A DNA stretch of 64,000 bases from an uncultured Cuneatibacter sp. (GCA_934234215.1 CAKQHB010000006.1:1-64000), one strand, 5' to 3'; positions 8,148 through 16,688 are shown, numbered from the stretch's first letter. Notes: generated from the sequence alone by a model not told the origin. Translations and numbers: made by a program.

Positions 8148-9983
8148 TTACCTGATATAGTTTTTCAGCAGATAAAACGGACAAGGCCCAATGGCAAGCG
8201 CCTGTTCATGGAAGTCCAGCGCAGAAAAAGCAGAACCTTTTTCCTGTTCCACGGAATCTCGCAGCTCCTGCCATTCCAGACAGCCGATGATGTAATTCAG
8301 ATAGTTGGCGGGTTCACCAACCAAAAGATCAAAAATTTCCTGTGTGGCGTCTGCAAGCTCTGCATCAGAAAAATCAAAATAGTCGGACAGGAACGAGGCC
8401 AACTCCTCCTGTGTCCAGCCTTCGTAATTTACGCCAATGTCCATCAGACCGTACAGGCAGAGTGTTGCTTCCTGATTTTTTGACATTAAATTTGCAGTGG
8501 CGGAAGAATAGCAATCCTCCCATAAATAAGACTGAAATTCCACATAGGTTGCCCAGCCTTCCACATATCCGGAACAGGATAGCAGATGGCGGATCGGTGT
8601 GGAATTGCTGCGGTTGAAGTACACCGACTGCAGCAAATGTCCGGGATAGCCCTCATGCGCCAGAGTGGAATACAGATCCGAAGCGGCTTCCCCGGCAGGA
8701 TACTGCTTGCCGTTGATGTAGATCACATTGTCATCGGAATGATCCATCGGCGGCACGAGATAAAATGCAGGACTTGTGCTGTCTTCCAATGCGGTGGGAA
8801 CATATTTTACATCGTAGTTGGTGCCATCCACGGAAGGGAAATCTTCCAGCGCCTTGTTTTGGAGGTCTATCAGAATCTCTTCCGGATCGGTTATAAGGTC
8901 AGAAGTGTCGTCCATATCGGCAGCGGTTTCGTCATTGTAGAGCAGGCCGATTCCCATGACATCTTTTTGTATGCGGGCATTCAGTATATCTTTTAACTCT
9001 TCCGGCGTCTTATCGGTGCCCACATCGCTGCGCAGCAGATATTCATAATATTCTTGACCGGAGGGAAGACTGCAGATACCGGTTACATCCTCATCGAGAT
9101 TGTCTGCGGAATCCTTCAGTGTCGTCAATCCCTGAATGAGTGATTCATAAGCGGGAACTGCGTAATTTGTAATAGCTTCGTCGTTTTGCTTCGTGTAGTC
9201 CGCAATCTGTTCTTCGGAAAGTTCAAGAACGGCAATGCGATCCGCAAAGGTGGTGCGCATGATGTTATTTTCCGGATCATTCAGGAAATCCTGGCACTGG
9301 GAAATGACGGTATCGGCGGTGTGATCGCTCATGAAAATACCAGCGTCCGCCCGCGCCTGCTCATAATGCAGGATCGTCTCAAAATAAGCTGGAAAATCCT
9401 GGATCAGCGCCAGATAATCCTGCACATCCCGTTCAGAATAAAAAGCATATTCCGCCATCAGGATCGGGAGCGTCTGATGCTCGCCGCTGGTGGTTGTGAG
9501 CGGCTCCTGATAGAGCGTCAGATCTGCATTATCCAGCGAGGTCTCAACATAATTCAATAAAATATCGTAGGTAATCTGATTTTGAGAATCCAGTTTTGCA
9601 CGGTCGATGGATTTTAACTCATCGTAAAAAGCCTGATCCTCGTCATTTTCTGCTTCTTCGTCTGCCGGTTCCCAGCTTCCGAGGGTGACCTCATAATCCT
9701 CAATGCCGTAAGCGGCGGGATCTGCCAGCGTATAGTGCAGGTTGATTGTGGAGGAGGTGGCAATCTCCAAAAACAGATCGCTGCAAAGCTCCTCAAAAGC
9801 GGCAACGGTTTCTTCATCTGCCGCCTGCGTTTCCGGAGCTTCTGTGGAAGGTACGATCCCTTCGGATTCCGAGGAGACGTTTGTGTTTCCGGGTTTTGCG
9901 CATCCGGCAAACAGCAGCATCACAGCGAGCAGGAGTGCAGTCAGTTTGGCGGTGGCAGCAGGTCTTTGAATGTTTGAATGCAT
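8148..9983 (-). CDS. DUF885-family lipoprotein, putative metallopeptidase
   Basis: 611 aa. N-terminal lipoprotein signal: basic start, hydrophobic LTALLLAVMLLFAGC with lipobox Cys, then a Ser/Glu-rich linker, so it is anchored outside the membrane. The rest matches DUF885, helical proteins with a zinc-peptidase-like HEGYPGH motif, seen here in STLAHEGYPGHLLQSVYF. Substrate is unknown; peptide hydrolysis is inferred from the family only. AAGGAG lies 7 nt before ATG 9983. It precedes the pectin methylesterase gene in the same direction; whether they share a transcript is unclear. Confidence 0.85.
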   Translation of the reverse strand: MHSNIQRPAATAKLTALLLAVMLLFAGCAKPGNTNVSSESEGIVPSTEAPETQAADEETVAAFEELCSDLFLEIATSSTINLHYTLADPAAYGIEDYEVTLGSWEPADEEAENDEDQAFYDELKSIDRAKLDSQNQITYDILLNYVETSLDNADLTLYQEPLTTTSGEHQTLPILMAEYAFYSERDVQDYLALIQDFPAYFETILHYEQARADAGIFMSDHTADTVISQCQDFLNDPENNIMRTTFADRIAVLELSEEQIADYTKQNDEAITNYAVPAYESLIQGLTTLKDSADNLDEDVTGICSLPSGQEYYEYLLRSDVGTDKTPEELKDILNARIQKDVMGIGLLYNDETAADMDDTSDLITDPEEILIDLQNKALEDFPSVDGTNYDVKYVPTALEDSTSPAFYLVPPMDHSDDNVIYINGKQYPAGEAASDLYSTLAHEGYPGHLLQSVYFNRSNSTPIRHLLSCSGYVEGWATYVEFQSYLWEDCYSSATANLMSKNQEATLCLYGLMDIGVNYEGWTQEELASFLSDYFDFSDAELADATQEIFDLLVGEPANYLNYIIGCLEWQELRDSVEQEKGSAFSALDFHEQALAIGPCPFYLLKNYIR

Positions 9984-10063
9984 TTCTCAGCTCCTTTCTG
10001 AAAAAATGATAAAGAAAAAGAGTGCTTTATATGCAGTATAGCATACTTTTCAGAAGAAAAAAA

Positions 10064-10093
10064 TTGGACTTTGCCTATAAGATGTGCTATTAT
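10064..10093 (+). promoter_or_regulatory. candidate sigma-A promoter of metG
   Basis: TTGGAC (10064-10069), 18-nt spacer, extended TGC-TATTAT (-10 at 10088-10093). It lies 85 nt before the metG start. No T-box features are seen in the short leader. Confidence 0.6.
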
Positions 10094-10177
10094 GGGAAAA
10101 GCAGACTGATCACAGGATCAGTGCGGGCATTTGGACGGGAATTTACGGACATTTGCTCGTAAGGTAAGGAGGAAAAC

Positions 10178-12151
10178 ATGTCTAAGAAACCCTATTATAT
10201 CACAACCGCGATCGCCTATACATCCGGCAAGCCGCACATTGGAAATACCTACGAAATCGTTCTGGCGGACAGCATTGCCAGATTCAGACGAATGCAGGGA
10301 TATGATGTGCGTTTCCAGACCGGTACCGACGAACACGGACAGAAAATCGAAGAAAAAGCAAATGCAGCAGGTGTTTCACCGAAGCAGTTTGTAGATGATG
10401 TATCTGGTGAGATCAAGCGGATCTGGGATCTGATGAACACATCCTACGATAAGTTTATGCGCACCACCGACGAATATCACGAAAAGCAGGTTCAGAAGAT
10501 GTTCAAAAAGCTCTATGCAAAGGGCGACATCTATAAGGGCGAGTACGAAGGTATGTACTGTACCCCTTGCGAATCTTTCTTCACCGCAGCACAGTTAGTA
10601 GACGGCAAGTGCCCGGACTGCGGCAGAGAGGTACAGCCTGCAAAGGAAGAGGCATACTTCTTTAAGATGAGCAAGTATGCTCCGAAGCTGATTGAGTATA
10701 TCAATACACATCCCGACTTTATTCAGCCGGAATCCAGAAAGAACGAGATGATGAACAACTTCCTGCTGCCGGGTCTGCAGGATCTGTGTGTATCCAGAAC
10801 TTCTTTCAAGTGGGGCATTCCGGTCGATTTTGACCCGAAGCATGTCGTATATGTATGGATCGACGCACTGAGCAACTACATCACCGGACTGGGATTTGAT
10901 CTGGACGGCAACAGCGATCCGCTGTACGAGAAGTACTGGCCCGCAGATGTACATCTGATCGGTAAGGATATCCTGCGTTTCCATACGATCTACTGGCCGA
11001 TTATGCTGATGGCACTGGATCTGCCGCTGCCGAAGCAGGTATTTGGTCACCCGTGGCTGCTGCAGGGCGATGGCAAGATGAGTAAGTCCAAGGGCAACGT
11101 GCTGTATGCGGACGATCTGGTAGACGTATTTGGCGTAGATGCGGTTCGTTATTTCGTTCTGCACGAGATGCCGTTTGAGAATGACGGTGTGATCAGCTGG
11201 GAGCTGATGGTAGAGCGTATGAATTCCGATCTGGCAAACGTACTTGGCAATCTGGTAAATCGTACAATCTCCATGAGCAACAAGTACTTTGGCGGCATTG
11301 TAGAAGCAAGCGGCGTAACCGAGCCGGTTGACGAGGATCTGAAGGCAGTTGTACTGGGTGCAGTGAAGAAGACTGCTGAGAAGATGGATAAGCTGCGTGT
11401 GGCAGACGCCCTGACCGAGATCTTCACTCTGTTCAAGCGCTGCAATAAGTATATTGATGAGACGATGCCCTGGACTCTGGCAAAGAGCGATGAGACAAAG
11501 CCCCGTCTGACAGAGGTTATGTACAACCTGACTGAGAGCATCATGATCGGCGCAAGCCTGCTGGCTCCGTTTATGCCGGAAACCGCAGACAAGATCGCAG
11601 CACAGCTGAATGCACCTCTGCGTGAGATGGATGAGCTGGACACCTTCGGCAAGTATGTATCCGGAACAAAGGTTACGGAGAAGCCGGAGATTCTGTTTGC
11701 AAGAAAGGATCTGGAAGAGGTTCTGAAGAAGGCAGAAGAGATCCGTGCGGCACAGGCGGCTGTAAACGGTGCACCTGCTGAGGAAAAGAAGGAAGAGGAG
11801 CCCGTCATCGACATCGAAGCGAAGGACGAGATCACTTTTGATGATTTTGCAAAGATGCAGTTCCAGGTTGGTGAGATCATTGCCTGCGAAGCAGTACCGA
11901 AGTCCAAGAAACTGCTGTGCAGTCAGGTAAAGATCGGTAGCCAGGTAAAGCAGATCGTATCCGGCATTAAGGCACATTACAGCCCGGAGGAGATGGTCGG
12001 CAAGAAGGTTATGGTTCTGGTAAACCTGAAGCCTGCAAAGCTGGCAGGAGTTCTGTCTGAGGGAATGCTGCTGTGCGCAGAAGATGCAGATGGAAATCTG
12101 GCACTGATGACACCGGAGAAGAAAATGCCGGCAGGAGCAGAAATCGCATAA
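10178..12151 (+). CDS. metG: methionyl-tRNA synthetase
   Basis: 657 aa class I synthetase that charges tRNA-Met. Catalytic signatures: the HIGH variant HIGN in SGKPHIGNTYE, a four-cysteine zinc knuckle (CTPCESFF ... CPDCG), and KMSKSKGNVL. A C-terminal EMAPII/Trbp111-like tRNA-binding domain starts at about residue 555 (FDDFAKMQFQVGEI ... LKPAKLAGVLSEGMLL) after an acidic linker. AGGAGGAAAAC precedes ATG 10178. In B. subtilis metS directly follows abrB; here spmAB and two hydrolytic-enzyme genes lie in between. Confidence 0.97.
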   Translation: MSKKPYYITTAIAYTSGKPHIGNTYEIVLADSIARFRRMQGYDVRFQTGTDEHGQKIEEKANAAGVSPKQFVDDVSGEIKRIWDLMNTSYDKFMRTTDEYHEKQVQKMFKKLYAKGDIYKGEYEGMYCTPCESFFTAAQLVDGKCPDCGREVQPAKEEAYFFKMSKYAPKLIEYINTHPDFIQPESRKNEMMNNFLLPGLQDLCVSRTSFKWGIPVDFDPKHVVYVWIDALSNYITGLGFDLDGNSDPLYEKYWPADVHLIGKDILRFHTIYWPIMLMALDLPLPKQVFGHPWLLQGDGKMSKSKGNVLYADDLVDVFGVDAVRYFVLHEMPFENDGVISWELMVERMNSDLANVLGNLVNRTISMSNKYFGGIVEASGVTEPVDEDLKAVVLGAVKKTAEKMDKLRVADALTEIFTLFKRCNKYIDETMPWTLAKSDETKPRLTEVMYNLTESIMIGASLLAPFMPETADKIAAQLNAPLREMDELDTFGKYVSGTKVTEKPEILFARKDLEEVLKKAEEIRAAQAAVNGAPAEEKKEEEPVIDIEAKDEITFDDFAKMQFQVGEIIACEAVPKSKKLLCSQVKIGSQVKQIVSGIKAHYSPEEMVGKKVMVLVNLKPAKLAGVLSEGMLLCAEDADGNLALMTPEKKMPAGAEIA

Positions 12152-12158
12152 AAAAATA

Positions 12159-12360
12159 TAATATAGTTGCACCGAGCATAAAAAGACTAAAATAACGTGA
12201 GCCGCTTTCGACTCAGTCAGTCACAGCTTTCCGCTATTTGCGATAACGCGCCCCTTCGGGGCTTGAACGGATCGCAAATGGACGCGGACGCTATGACGAC
12301 TGAGAAACGAAAGCGGCTCAATGTTATTTCCGTCTTTTATGCTCTGGAGCAACATATTAG
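12159..12360. repeat. about 200-bp imperfect palindrome downstream of metG
   Basis: Outer arms: GAGCATAAAAAGAC (12174-12187) with GTCTTTTATGCTC (12332-12344); GAGCCGCTTTCG (12199-12210) with CGAAAGCGGCTC (12308-12319), perfect; inner hairpin ATTTGCGAT (12235-12243) with ATCGCAAAT (12271-12279), capped by GCCCCTTCGGGGC. It contains no credible gene. Could be a strong transcription barrier, a structured RNA or a MITE-like element. Confidence 0.75.
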
Positions 12361-12385
12361 GTTAGCTGAGATGAGGAAGGGCAAG

Positions 12386-12410
12386 GAAGGGATGCCGCAG
12401 GCATCCCTTC
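12386..12410. terminator. perfect 11-bp hairpin, terminator-like without T-run
   Basis: GAAGGGATGCC (12386-12396), loop GCA, GGCATCCCTTC (12400-12410). No run of T follows on either strand, so intrinsic termination is uncertain; it separates metG from the convergent lipoprotein gene. Confidence 0.45.
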
Positions 12411-12430
12411 GAGATTAGAATGGTATGGAT

Positions 12431-13159
12431 TTAAAAGAGCGGGAAAAGACGAATGTCTGATCCTGTGGAATCGGACATGCCATAGACGAGGTTGTTTTCT
12501 GCGTCCAGTGCGAAGAATCCGTATGCCATATTGAGGAGTGGTGTCTGTCCTGCATTTGGTGCAGGCTGTAATGCGCCGAGCTGTCCAAAGAGTCTGGCAG
12601 ACTGTGCTTCTAATTGGCTGCTGATCTGCGAAGCAGTATCTGCAAATTCATAAGAAAGGTTTGTAAAAGCAGATTGCCCAACGAGTCCTTCGATGTCTGC
12701 GCCGTTTAGTTTGGTGAGTTTGGAGAATTCACCAGTCGCATAGTCGTACTGATAAACGGGTTCTTCTTTTGTCTCTGTATCCGTGTGGCGTGGCGAGAAG
12801 AGCAGGTCGTTTGCCCGGAAACAAATCGTGCTGACACAATCATTTTCGAGTAATGCCATGTCGAATACAGATAGGTCAACTGCGTCTTTCAAATTCCATG
12901 TCTCTGCTTTGGCATCAAATTCATAAACAGCGAAAAAATAAGAGCCATAAAGAACTAGGCGTGATAAATCCTGATATCCGATTTGCAAAAACATAGGTGC
13001 GGTTTTCGCGATTTCAGAAATTTTGTCAGTATCATATTCGGATACAGAAACGGCTTCTGTGTCAGAAAGCTGCTCTGTATTTTTCTGAGAAGTGGAACAG
13101 CCAAAAAGGGACATACAAATAATCAAGCATAGTGCGATTGAAATGATGTTTTTCTTCAA
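12431..13159 (-). CDS. lipoprotein of unknown function
   Basis: 242 aa. N-terminal KKNIISIALCLIICMSLFGCS is a lipoprotein signal with lipobox Cys, then a Ser/Thr/Glu-rich linker. The rest looks like a globular extracellular domain with repeated short beta-like segments; no family is recognised. A TTG start at 13159 is preferred because AGGAGG lies about 8 nt upstream; the ATG-free upstream extension (to 13216) would place 19 residues before the signal peptide. A 17-nt stretch covering the start (13146-13162) is repeated exactly at 13203-13219, at the end of the preceding gene. Confidence 0.7.
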   Translation of the reverse strand: MKKNIISIALCLIICMSLFGCSTSQKNTEQLSDTEAVSVSEYDTDKISEIAKTAPMFLQIGYQDLSRLVLYGSYFFAVYEFDAKAETWNLKDAVDLSVFDMALLENDCVSTICFRANDLLFSPRHTDTETKEEPVYQYDYATGEFSKLTKLNGADIEGLVGQSAFTNLSYEFADTASQISSQLEAQSARLFGQLGALQPAPNAGQTPLLNMAYGFFALDAENNLVYGMSDSTGSDIRLFPLF

Positions 13160-13217
13160 CTTTGTTTCCTCCTTCAAATTTTTCTGAATGCTGGATTGGA
13201 TAATGTTTTTCTTCAAC

Positions 13218-14243
13218 TTACAGATATTTCGCCAATTCCTCCAGATCTTCCTCTGTCGTGGACCAGCTGGTTGCGAATCTTACGACTGTGTGTGTTTCAT
13301 CGTAGGGTTCCCAGAAGCTATAGGTGACATGTTTGCCGAGTTCCTGCAGCTTTTCGTTTTCGAAGATGAGAAACTGCTGGTTTGTGGGCGATTCGAGGTA
13401 GAAGGGGTATCCTTTTTCATGGAAGAGGGCTTTGAGCTTTTCTGCCATGCGAATCGCGTGCTCGCTGATGCGAGCATACAGATCGTCGGTAAACAGGGCA
13501 TCGAACTGGATGCCAAGGAGTCTGCCTTTGGCTAACAGTGCGCCGTGCTGTTTGATCTGGGTGACGAAGTGCTTCGGTGCATTGTGTTGGGGGAAGACAA
13601 CGGCTTCGCCGCACAGTGCGCCGACTTTTGTGCCGCCGATGTAAAAGACGTCGCAGAGCCGACACAGCTCCGGCAGTGTGATGTCATTTTCGGGACTGGC
13701 GAGTGCATAGCCGAGACGGGCGCCGTCGAGGAACAGCGGCATGTTGTATTTCCGGCAGACGGTATAGAGTGCATGCAGTTCGGCTTTGGAATAAAGTGTG
13801 CCGTACTCCGTAGGAAACGAGATATAAACCATGCCGGGAAATACCATGTGTTCGTGATTTTCGTCCGCATAAAAAACAGAAAGGTAAGCTTCTACATCAG
13901 CTGCGGTGATCTTGCCGTCAGAGCAGGGCAGCTCCAGCACTTTGTGACCGGTGTACTCAATGGCTCCGGCTTCGTGGACATTTACGTGACCGGTCTTTGC
14001 GGAGAGGACGCCCTCGTAGGGCTGCAGCATCGTGCTGATGATAAGCTGGTTGGTCTGTGTGCCGCCGACGAGAAAATAGACTTCCGCATCCGGGCATTGG
14101 CAGGCAGCTTTGATTTTCTGAATGGCGCTGCTGCAATACGAGTCTGTGCCGTAGCCGGACAGGGATTCGAGATTCGTTTCAACAAGTTTTTGAAGAACTG
14201 CCGGATGCGCTCCGGCGATATAATCACTGGCAAAAGAAATCAT
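13218..14243 (-). CDS. low-specificity L-threonine aldolase / beta-eliminating lyase family
   Basis: 341 aa PLP enzyme, fold type I. Visible motifs: SDYIAGAHPAVLQ at the N terminus, FLVGGTQTNQ in the cofactor site, LFLDGARLGYAL (Asp contacting the pyridine nitrogen) and YIGGTKVGAL with the Schiff-base lysine. The family cleaves threonine or allo-threonine to glycine and acetaldehyde. ATG 14243 has GGAG at 5 nt (TTGGAGTGTAT); the extra 12 codons upstream lack a site. The leader holds an inverted repeat. Located downstream of cysE in the same direction, so glycine/serine/cysteine metabolism may be linked, but this is inference. Confidence 0.88.
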   Translation of the reverse strand: MISFASDYIAGAHPAVLQKLVETNLESLSGYGTDSYCSSAIQKIKAACQCPDAEVYFLVGGTQTNQLIISTMLQPYEGVLSAKTGHVNVHEAGAIEYTGHKVLELPCSDGKITAADVEAYLSVFYADENHEHMVFPGMVYISFPTEYGTLYSKAELHALYTVCRKYNMPLFLDGARLGYALASPENDITLPELCRLCDVFYIGGTKVGALCGEAVVFPQHNAPKHFVTQIKQHGALLAKGRLLGIQFDALFTDDLYARISEHAIRMAEKLKALFHEKGYPFYLESPTNQQFLIFENEKLQELGKHVTYSFWEPYDETHTVVRFATSWSTTEEDLEELAKYL

Positions 14244-14264
14244 ATACACTCCAATCAGGAAATT

Positions 14265-14296
14265 CCGGAGCGCTTCCACAGGTTTGGAGCGCTCCG
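14265..14296 (-). repeat. hairpin with CGCTCCGG block in the aldolase leader
   Basis: CGGAGCGCT (14266-14274) and AGCGCTCCG (14288-14296) are perfect 9-bp arms with a 13-nt loop. On the sense strand the second arm reads CGCTCCGGAAT, the same block that precedes the genes starting at 8079, 57884 and 62561. It ends 21 nt before the ATG. Confidence 0.55.
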
Positions 14297-14350
14297 TTTT
14301 TCACAATGTGAATAAAAGCGAGGCATTCAGACTGGAATTGTGGATAACCG

Positions 14351-15304
14351 TCAGATTTCCCAGTTCCACGGTTCCGGCTGCTGTGTCTTCGGTGTCTTTA
14401 AGGTCAGCTCCGGATTTTTGACGCTGACGCGGGTATTCGGTGCGATGGATTCCGTAATGAACGCACTGCCGCCGATGACGGAATCGTGTCCGATCACGGT
14501 CTCGCCGCCGAGCACGGAAGCATTGGAATAGATCGTCACGTTGTCTTCAATGGTAGGATGACGCTTCACGCCGGAGAGCTGCTGTCCCATACGGGTAGAA
14601 AGCGCACCGAGGGTCACGCCCTGATACAGCTTGACATGATCGCCGATGATGGTCGTCTCGCCGATGACGATACCGGTGCCGTGATCCATGAAGAAATATT
14701 CGCCAATGGTCGCACCGGCGTTGATGTCAATACCGGTCTGACTGTGGGCATATTCGGTCATGATACGGGGAATGAACGGCACCTTTTCCTGATAGAGAAC
14801 GTGTGCAAAACGATACACAAAAATCGCCAGCAGTCCCGGGTAGGAGAAAATGACTTCTTCCTTGCTCTGGGCAGCGGGATCACCGTCAAATGCAGCCTGC
14901 ACATCCCGTAGAAGGGTAGTCTGAATCACGGGAATCTGAGAGAGAAAGACTTCGCAGATCTTCTCGGTGCGTTCCTGCATGCAGGGATTCTGGTTGCAGG
15001 GAGATGTGGAAGCACAGTTTGTACCGGCATCGTAACAGAGTGCTGCGTAAACCTGACTGTATAATTTGTCCTTCAGGACGGTCAATGCATTGCCGACGTA
15101 ATAAGAAGGATTGGAGCCGAGCAGTGTTTCCGGTCCGAAATAGCCGGGGAACACGAGACGGCGCAGTTTGTCGATGATCTCAATAATCACAGAACGGCTC
15201 GGAAAGCAAAGACCGGGCTTCGTAAAAAATATTTCTTCTGCTTCGTAGTTGCGGGCAATATCCGCAACGAGTGACGGAAGCATCTGGTCAAATGAAGATT
15301 GCAT
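14351..15304 (-). CDS. cysE: serine O-acetyltransferase
   Basis: 317 aa, a long SATase (as in the EpsC/SAT group) with an N-terminal helical domain and a C-terminal left-handed beta-helix of hexapeptide repeats. Key parts: TEYAHSQTGIDINAGATIGEYFFMDHGTGIVIGET (catalytic Asp-His), then QGVTLGALS and VKRHPTIEDNVTIYSNASVLGG. It makes O-acetylserine from serine and acetyl-CoA for cysteine synthesis. AAGGAG lies about 6 nt upstream of ATG 15304. Divergent from cysK with a shared 238-nt control region. Confidence 0.93.
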   Translation of the reverse strand: MQSSFDQMLPSLVADIARNYEAEEIFFTKPGLCFPSRSVIIEIIDKLRRLVFPGYFGPETLLGSNPSYYVGNALTVLKDKLYSQVYAALCYDAGTNCASTSPCNQNPCMQERTEKICEVFLSQIPVIQTTLLRDVQAAFDGDPAAQSKEEVIFSYPGLLAIFVYRFAHVLYQEKVPFIPRIMTEYAHSQTGIDINAGATIGEYFFMDHGTGIVIGETTIIGDHVKLYQGVTLGALSTRMGQQLSGVKRHPTIEDNVTIYSNASVLGGETVIGHDSVIGGSAFITESIAPNTRVSVKNPELTLKTPKTQQPEPWNWEI

Positions 15305-15343
15305 AAAAACTCCTTAAAGCATAATAGTTCTAATACTTTTATT

Positions 15344-15372
15344 ATACTGGAAATTATGTTTTCGTCCAGTAT
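15344..15372 (-). promoter_or_regulatory. cysE promoter with inverted-repeat operator candidate
   Basis: Minus-strand -10 TATAAT (15346-15341) with a weak CTGGAC -35 at 17 nt. ATACTGGA (15344-15351) and TCCAGTAT (15365-15372) are perfect 8-bp inverted repeats 13 nt apart, covering the -35 to -10 region, as expected of a repressor site. Confidence 0.5.
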
Positions 15373-15414
15373 TTCTACGCAAATTTCGGAAAAAAGAAAT
15401 TTTGAAAAATGCGC

Positions 15415-15465
15415 TTGACAGATTTGAGAGCAGGCTGTATAATCCAATGCATACCAAAACGGTAG
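15415..15465 (+). promoter_or_regulatory. cysK promoter, consensus sigma-A, with possible operator at +1
   Basis: TTGACA (15415-15420), 17 nt, TATAAT (15438-15443): a perfect consensus. Shortly after lies TACC-AAAAC-GGTA, an inverted repeat near the expected transcription start that resembles Rrf2-type sites. A promoter this strong suggests that it is repressed when cysteine is plentiful; inference. Confidence 0.7.
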
Positions 15466-15542
15466 GATTACAGGATATTAAAAACAGGCAACAGACTTTC
15501 AATCTGGAATGCCACACCCTTTCAAAAACAGGAGGATTGAAA

Positions 15543-16466
15543 ATGAAAGTATATCAGAACATCACAGAACTCGTTGGCGGTACCCCGTTGCTGGACATCA
15601 CCGGATACCTGGGAGAGGATCTTCCCGCAAAGTTATATGCGAAGGTAGAGGCATTCAACCCGGCAGGCAGTGTTAAGGATCGTATTGCAAAGGCTATGAT
15701 CGAGGATGCAGAGGCACGCGGCGTGCTGGCTCCCGGCGCAACCATCATTGAGCCGACCAGCGGTAATACCGGTATTGGTCTGGCAGCAATCGCAGCATCC
15801 AAGGGTTATAAGGTTATTCTGACCATGCCGGAGACCATGAGTGTTGAGCGTCGTAACCTGTTAAAGGCTTACGGTGCAGAGCTGGTTCTGACCGAAGGTT
15901 CCAGGGGCATGAGCGGTGCAATCGCAAAGGCAGAAGAACTGGCGAAAGAAATTCCTGGCAGCTTCTTAGCTGGTCAGTTTGTAAACCCGGCAAACCCGGA
16001 TGCACATTATCAGACCACCGGTCCGGAGATCTGGAGAGATACCGATGGAACCGTTGACATCTTCTTAGCTGGTGTTGGTACCGGCGGTACTGTAACGGGT
16101 GTTGGTAAATATCTGAAGGATCAGAACCCGAACGTAGAAGTCATTGCGATGGAACCGTCAGGATCTCCTGTCCTGTCCAAGGGTACTCCCGGACCTCACA
16201 AGATTCAGGGTATCGGCGCAGGCTTCGTTCCGAAGACTCTGGATACCGAGGTTTATAATGAGGTTGTAACCGTAGATCACGAGGATGCATTTGAGACCGG
16301 TCGTATTCTGGCCAGAAAGAGCGGACTGTTAGTTGGTATTTCCTCCGGCGCAGCAGTATGGGCTGCAACTCAGGTTGCAAAGCGTCCGGAAAATGCAGGA
16401 AAGACCATCGTTGTTCTGCTGCCGGATAATGGCGATCGCTACCTGTCCACTCCGATGTTTTCTTAA
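15543..16466 (+). CDS. cysK: cysteine synthase A (O-acetylserine sulfhydrylase)
   Basis: 307 aa, standard CysK length. PLP lysine in NPAGSVKDRIAKAMI, substrate loop EPTSGNTGIGLA, phosphate-binding GVGTGGTVTGVGKYLK and SSGAAVWAA near the C terminus. It converts O-acetylserine and sulfide to cysteine, using the product of the divergent cysE. ATG 15543 has AGGAGG 8 nt upstream; the long open frame before it is leader. Confidence 0.97.
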   Translation: MKVYQNITELVGGTPLLDITGYLGEDLPAKLYAKVEAFNPAGSVKDRIAKAMIEDAEARGVLAPGATIIEPTSGNTGIGLAAIAASKGYKVILTMPETMSVERRNLLKAYGAELVLTEGSRGMSGAIAKAEELAKEIPGSFLAGQFVNPANPDAHYQTTGPEIWRDTDGTVDIFLAGVGTGGTVTGVGKYLKDQNPNVEVIAMEPSGSPVLSKGTPGPHKIQGIGAGFVPKTLDTEVYNEVVTVDHEDAFETGRILARKSGLLVGISSGAAVWAATQVAKRPENAGKTIVVLLPDNGDRYLSTPMFS

Positions 16467-16507
16467 TTTTGACGTTCTCCTAAGTAGATAGATACCCCTC
16501 ATAAAAA

Positions 16508-16553
16508 GATACCCCTCACTGCAGGAAAAGATGCGGTGAGGGGATCTTTTTTT
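16508..16553 (+). terminator. intrinsic terminator of cysK
   Basis: GATACCCCTCACTGC (16508-16522) pairs with GCGGTGAGGGGATC (16533-16546), followed by seven T. A second copy of GATACCCCTCA lies just upstream (16491-16501), so an alternative pairing with the 3' arm is possible. Confidence 0.88.
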
Positions 16554-16558
16554 GTCAA

Positions 16559-16586
16559 TTACGAATTCATTCTGGCGAGTTACGAA
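16559..16586 (+). promoter_or_regulatory. paired direct repeats, candidate LytTR-regulator site
   Basis: TTACGAA occurs at 16559-16565 and 16580-16586, each preceded by AA or AG, with a period of exactly 21 bp (two helical turns). It ends 8 nt before the -35 of the pilus promoter. LytTR-type response regulators bind paired repeats with this phasing, and one is encoded at 24,080-24,796. Confidence 0.5.
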
Positions 16587-16593
16587 ATTGCTA

Positions 16594-16622
16594 TTGAAGT
16601 GCAAAAATGTAGATGATATAGT
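16594..16622 (+). promoter_or_regulatory. promoter of the pilus operon
   Basis: TTGAAG (16594-16599), 17-nt spacer, TATAGT (16617-16622), 67 nt before the GTG start of the adhesin. Non-consensus -35 fits an activated promoter. Confidence 0.55.
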
Positions 16623-16688
16623 GCGGGTCGCAAATATTAAAAATGTCAGTCAGTTATGGATGGCAGAAAATAAGAGGGAGTTGAGATT

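Noticed and set aside
10595..12172. Long open frame (525 codons) opposite metG
   Set aside because: Cys/Leu/Gln-rich shadow translation of metG; no domain, and metG is unambiguous.
12197..12418. 73-codon open frame inside the palindrome
   Set aside because: Its codons follow the inverted repeat, no ribosome-binding site is present, and no family is recognised.
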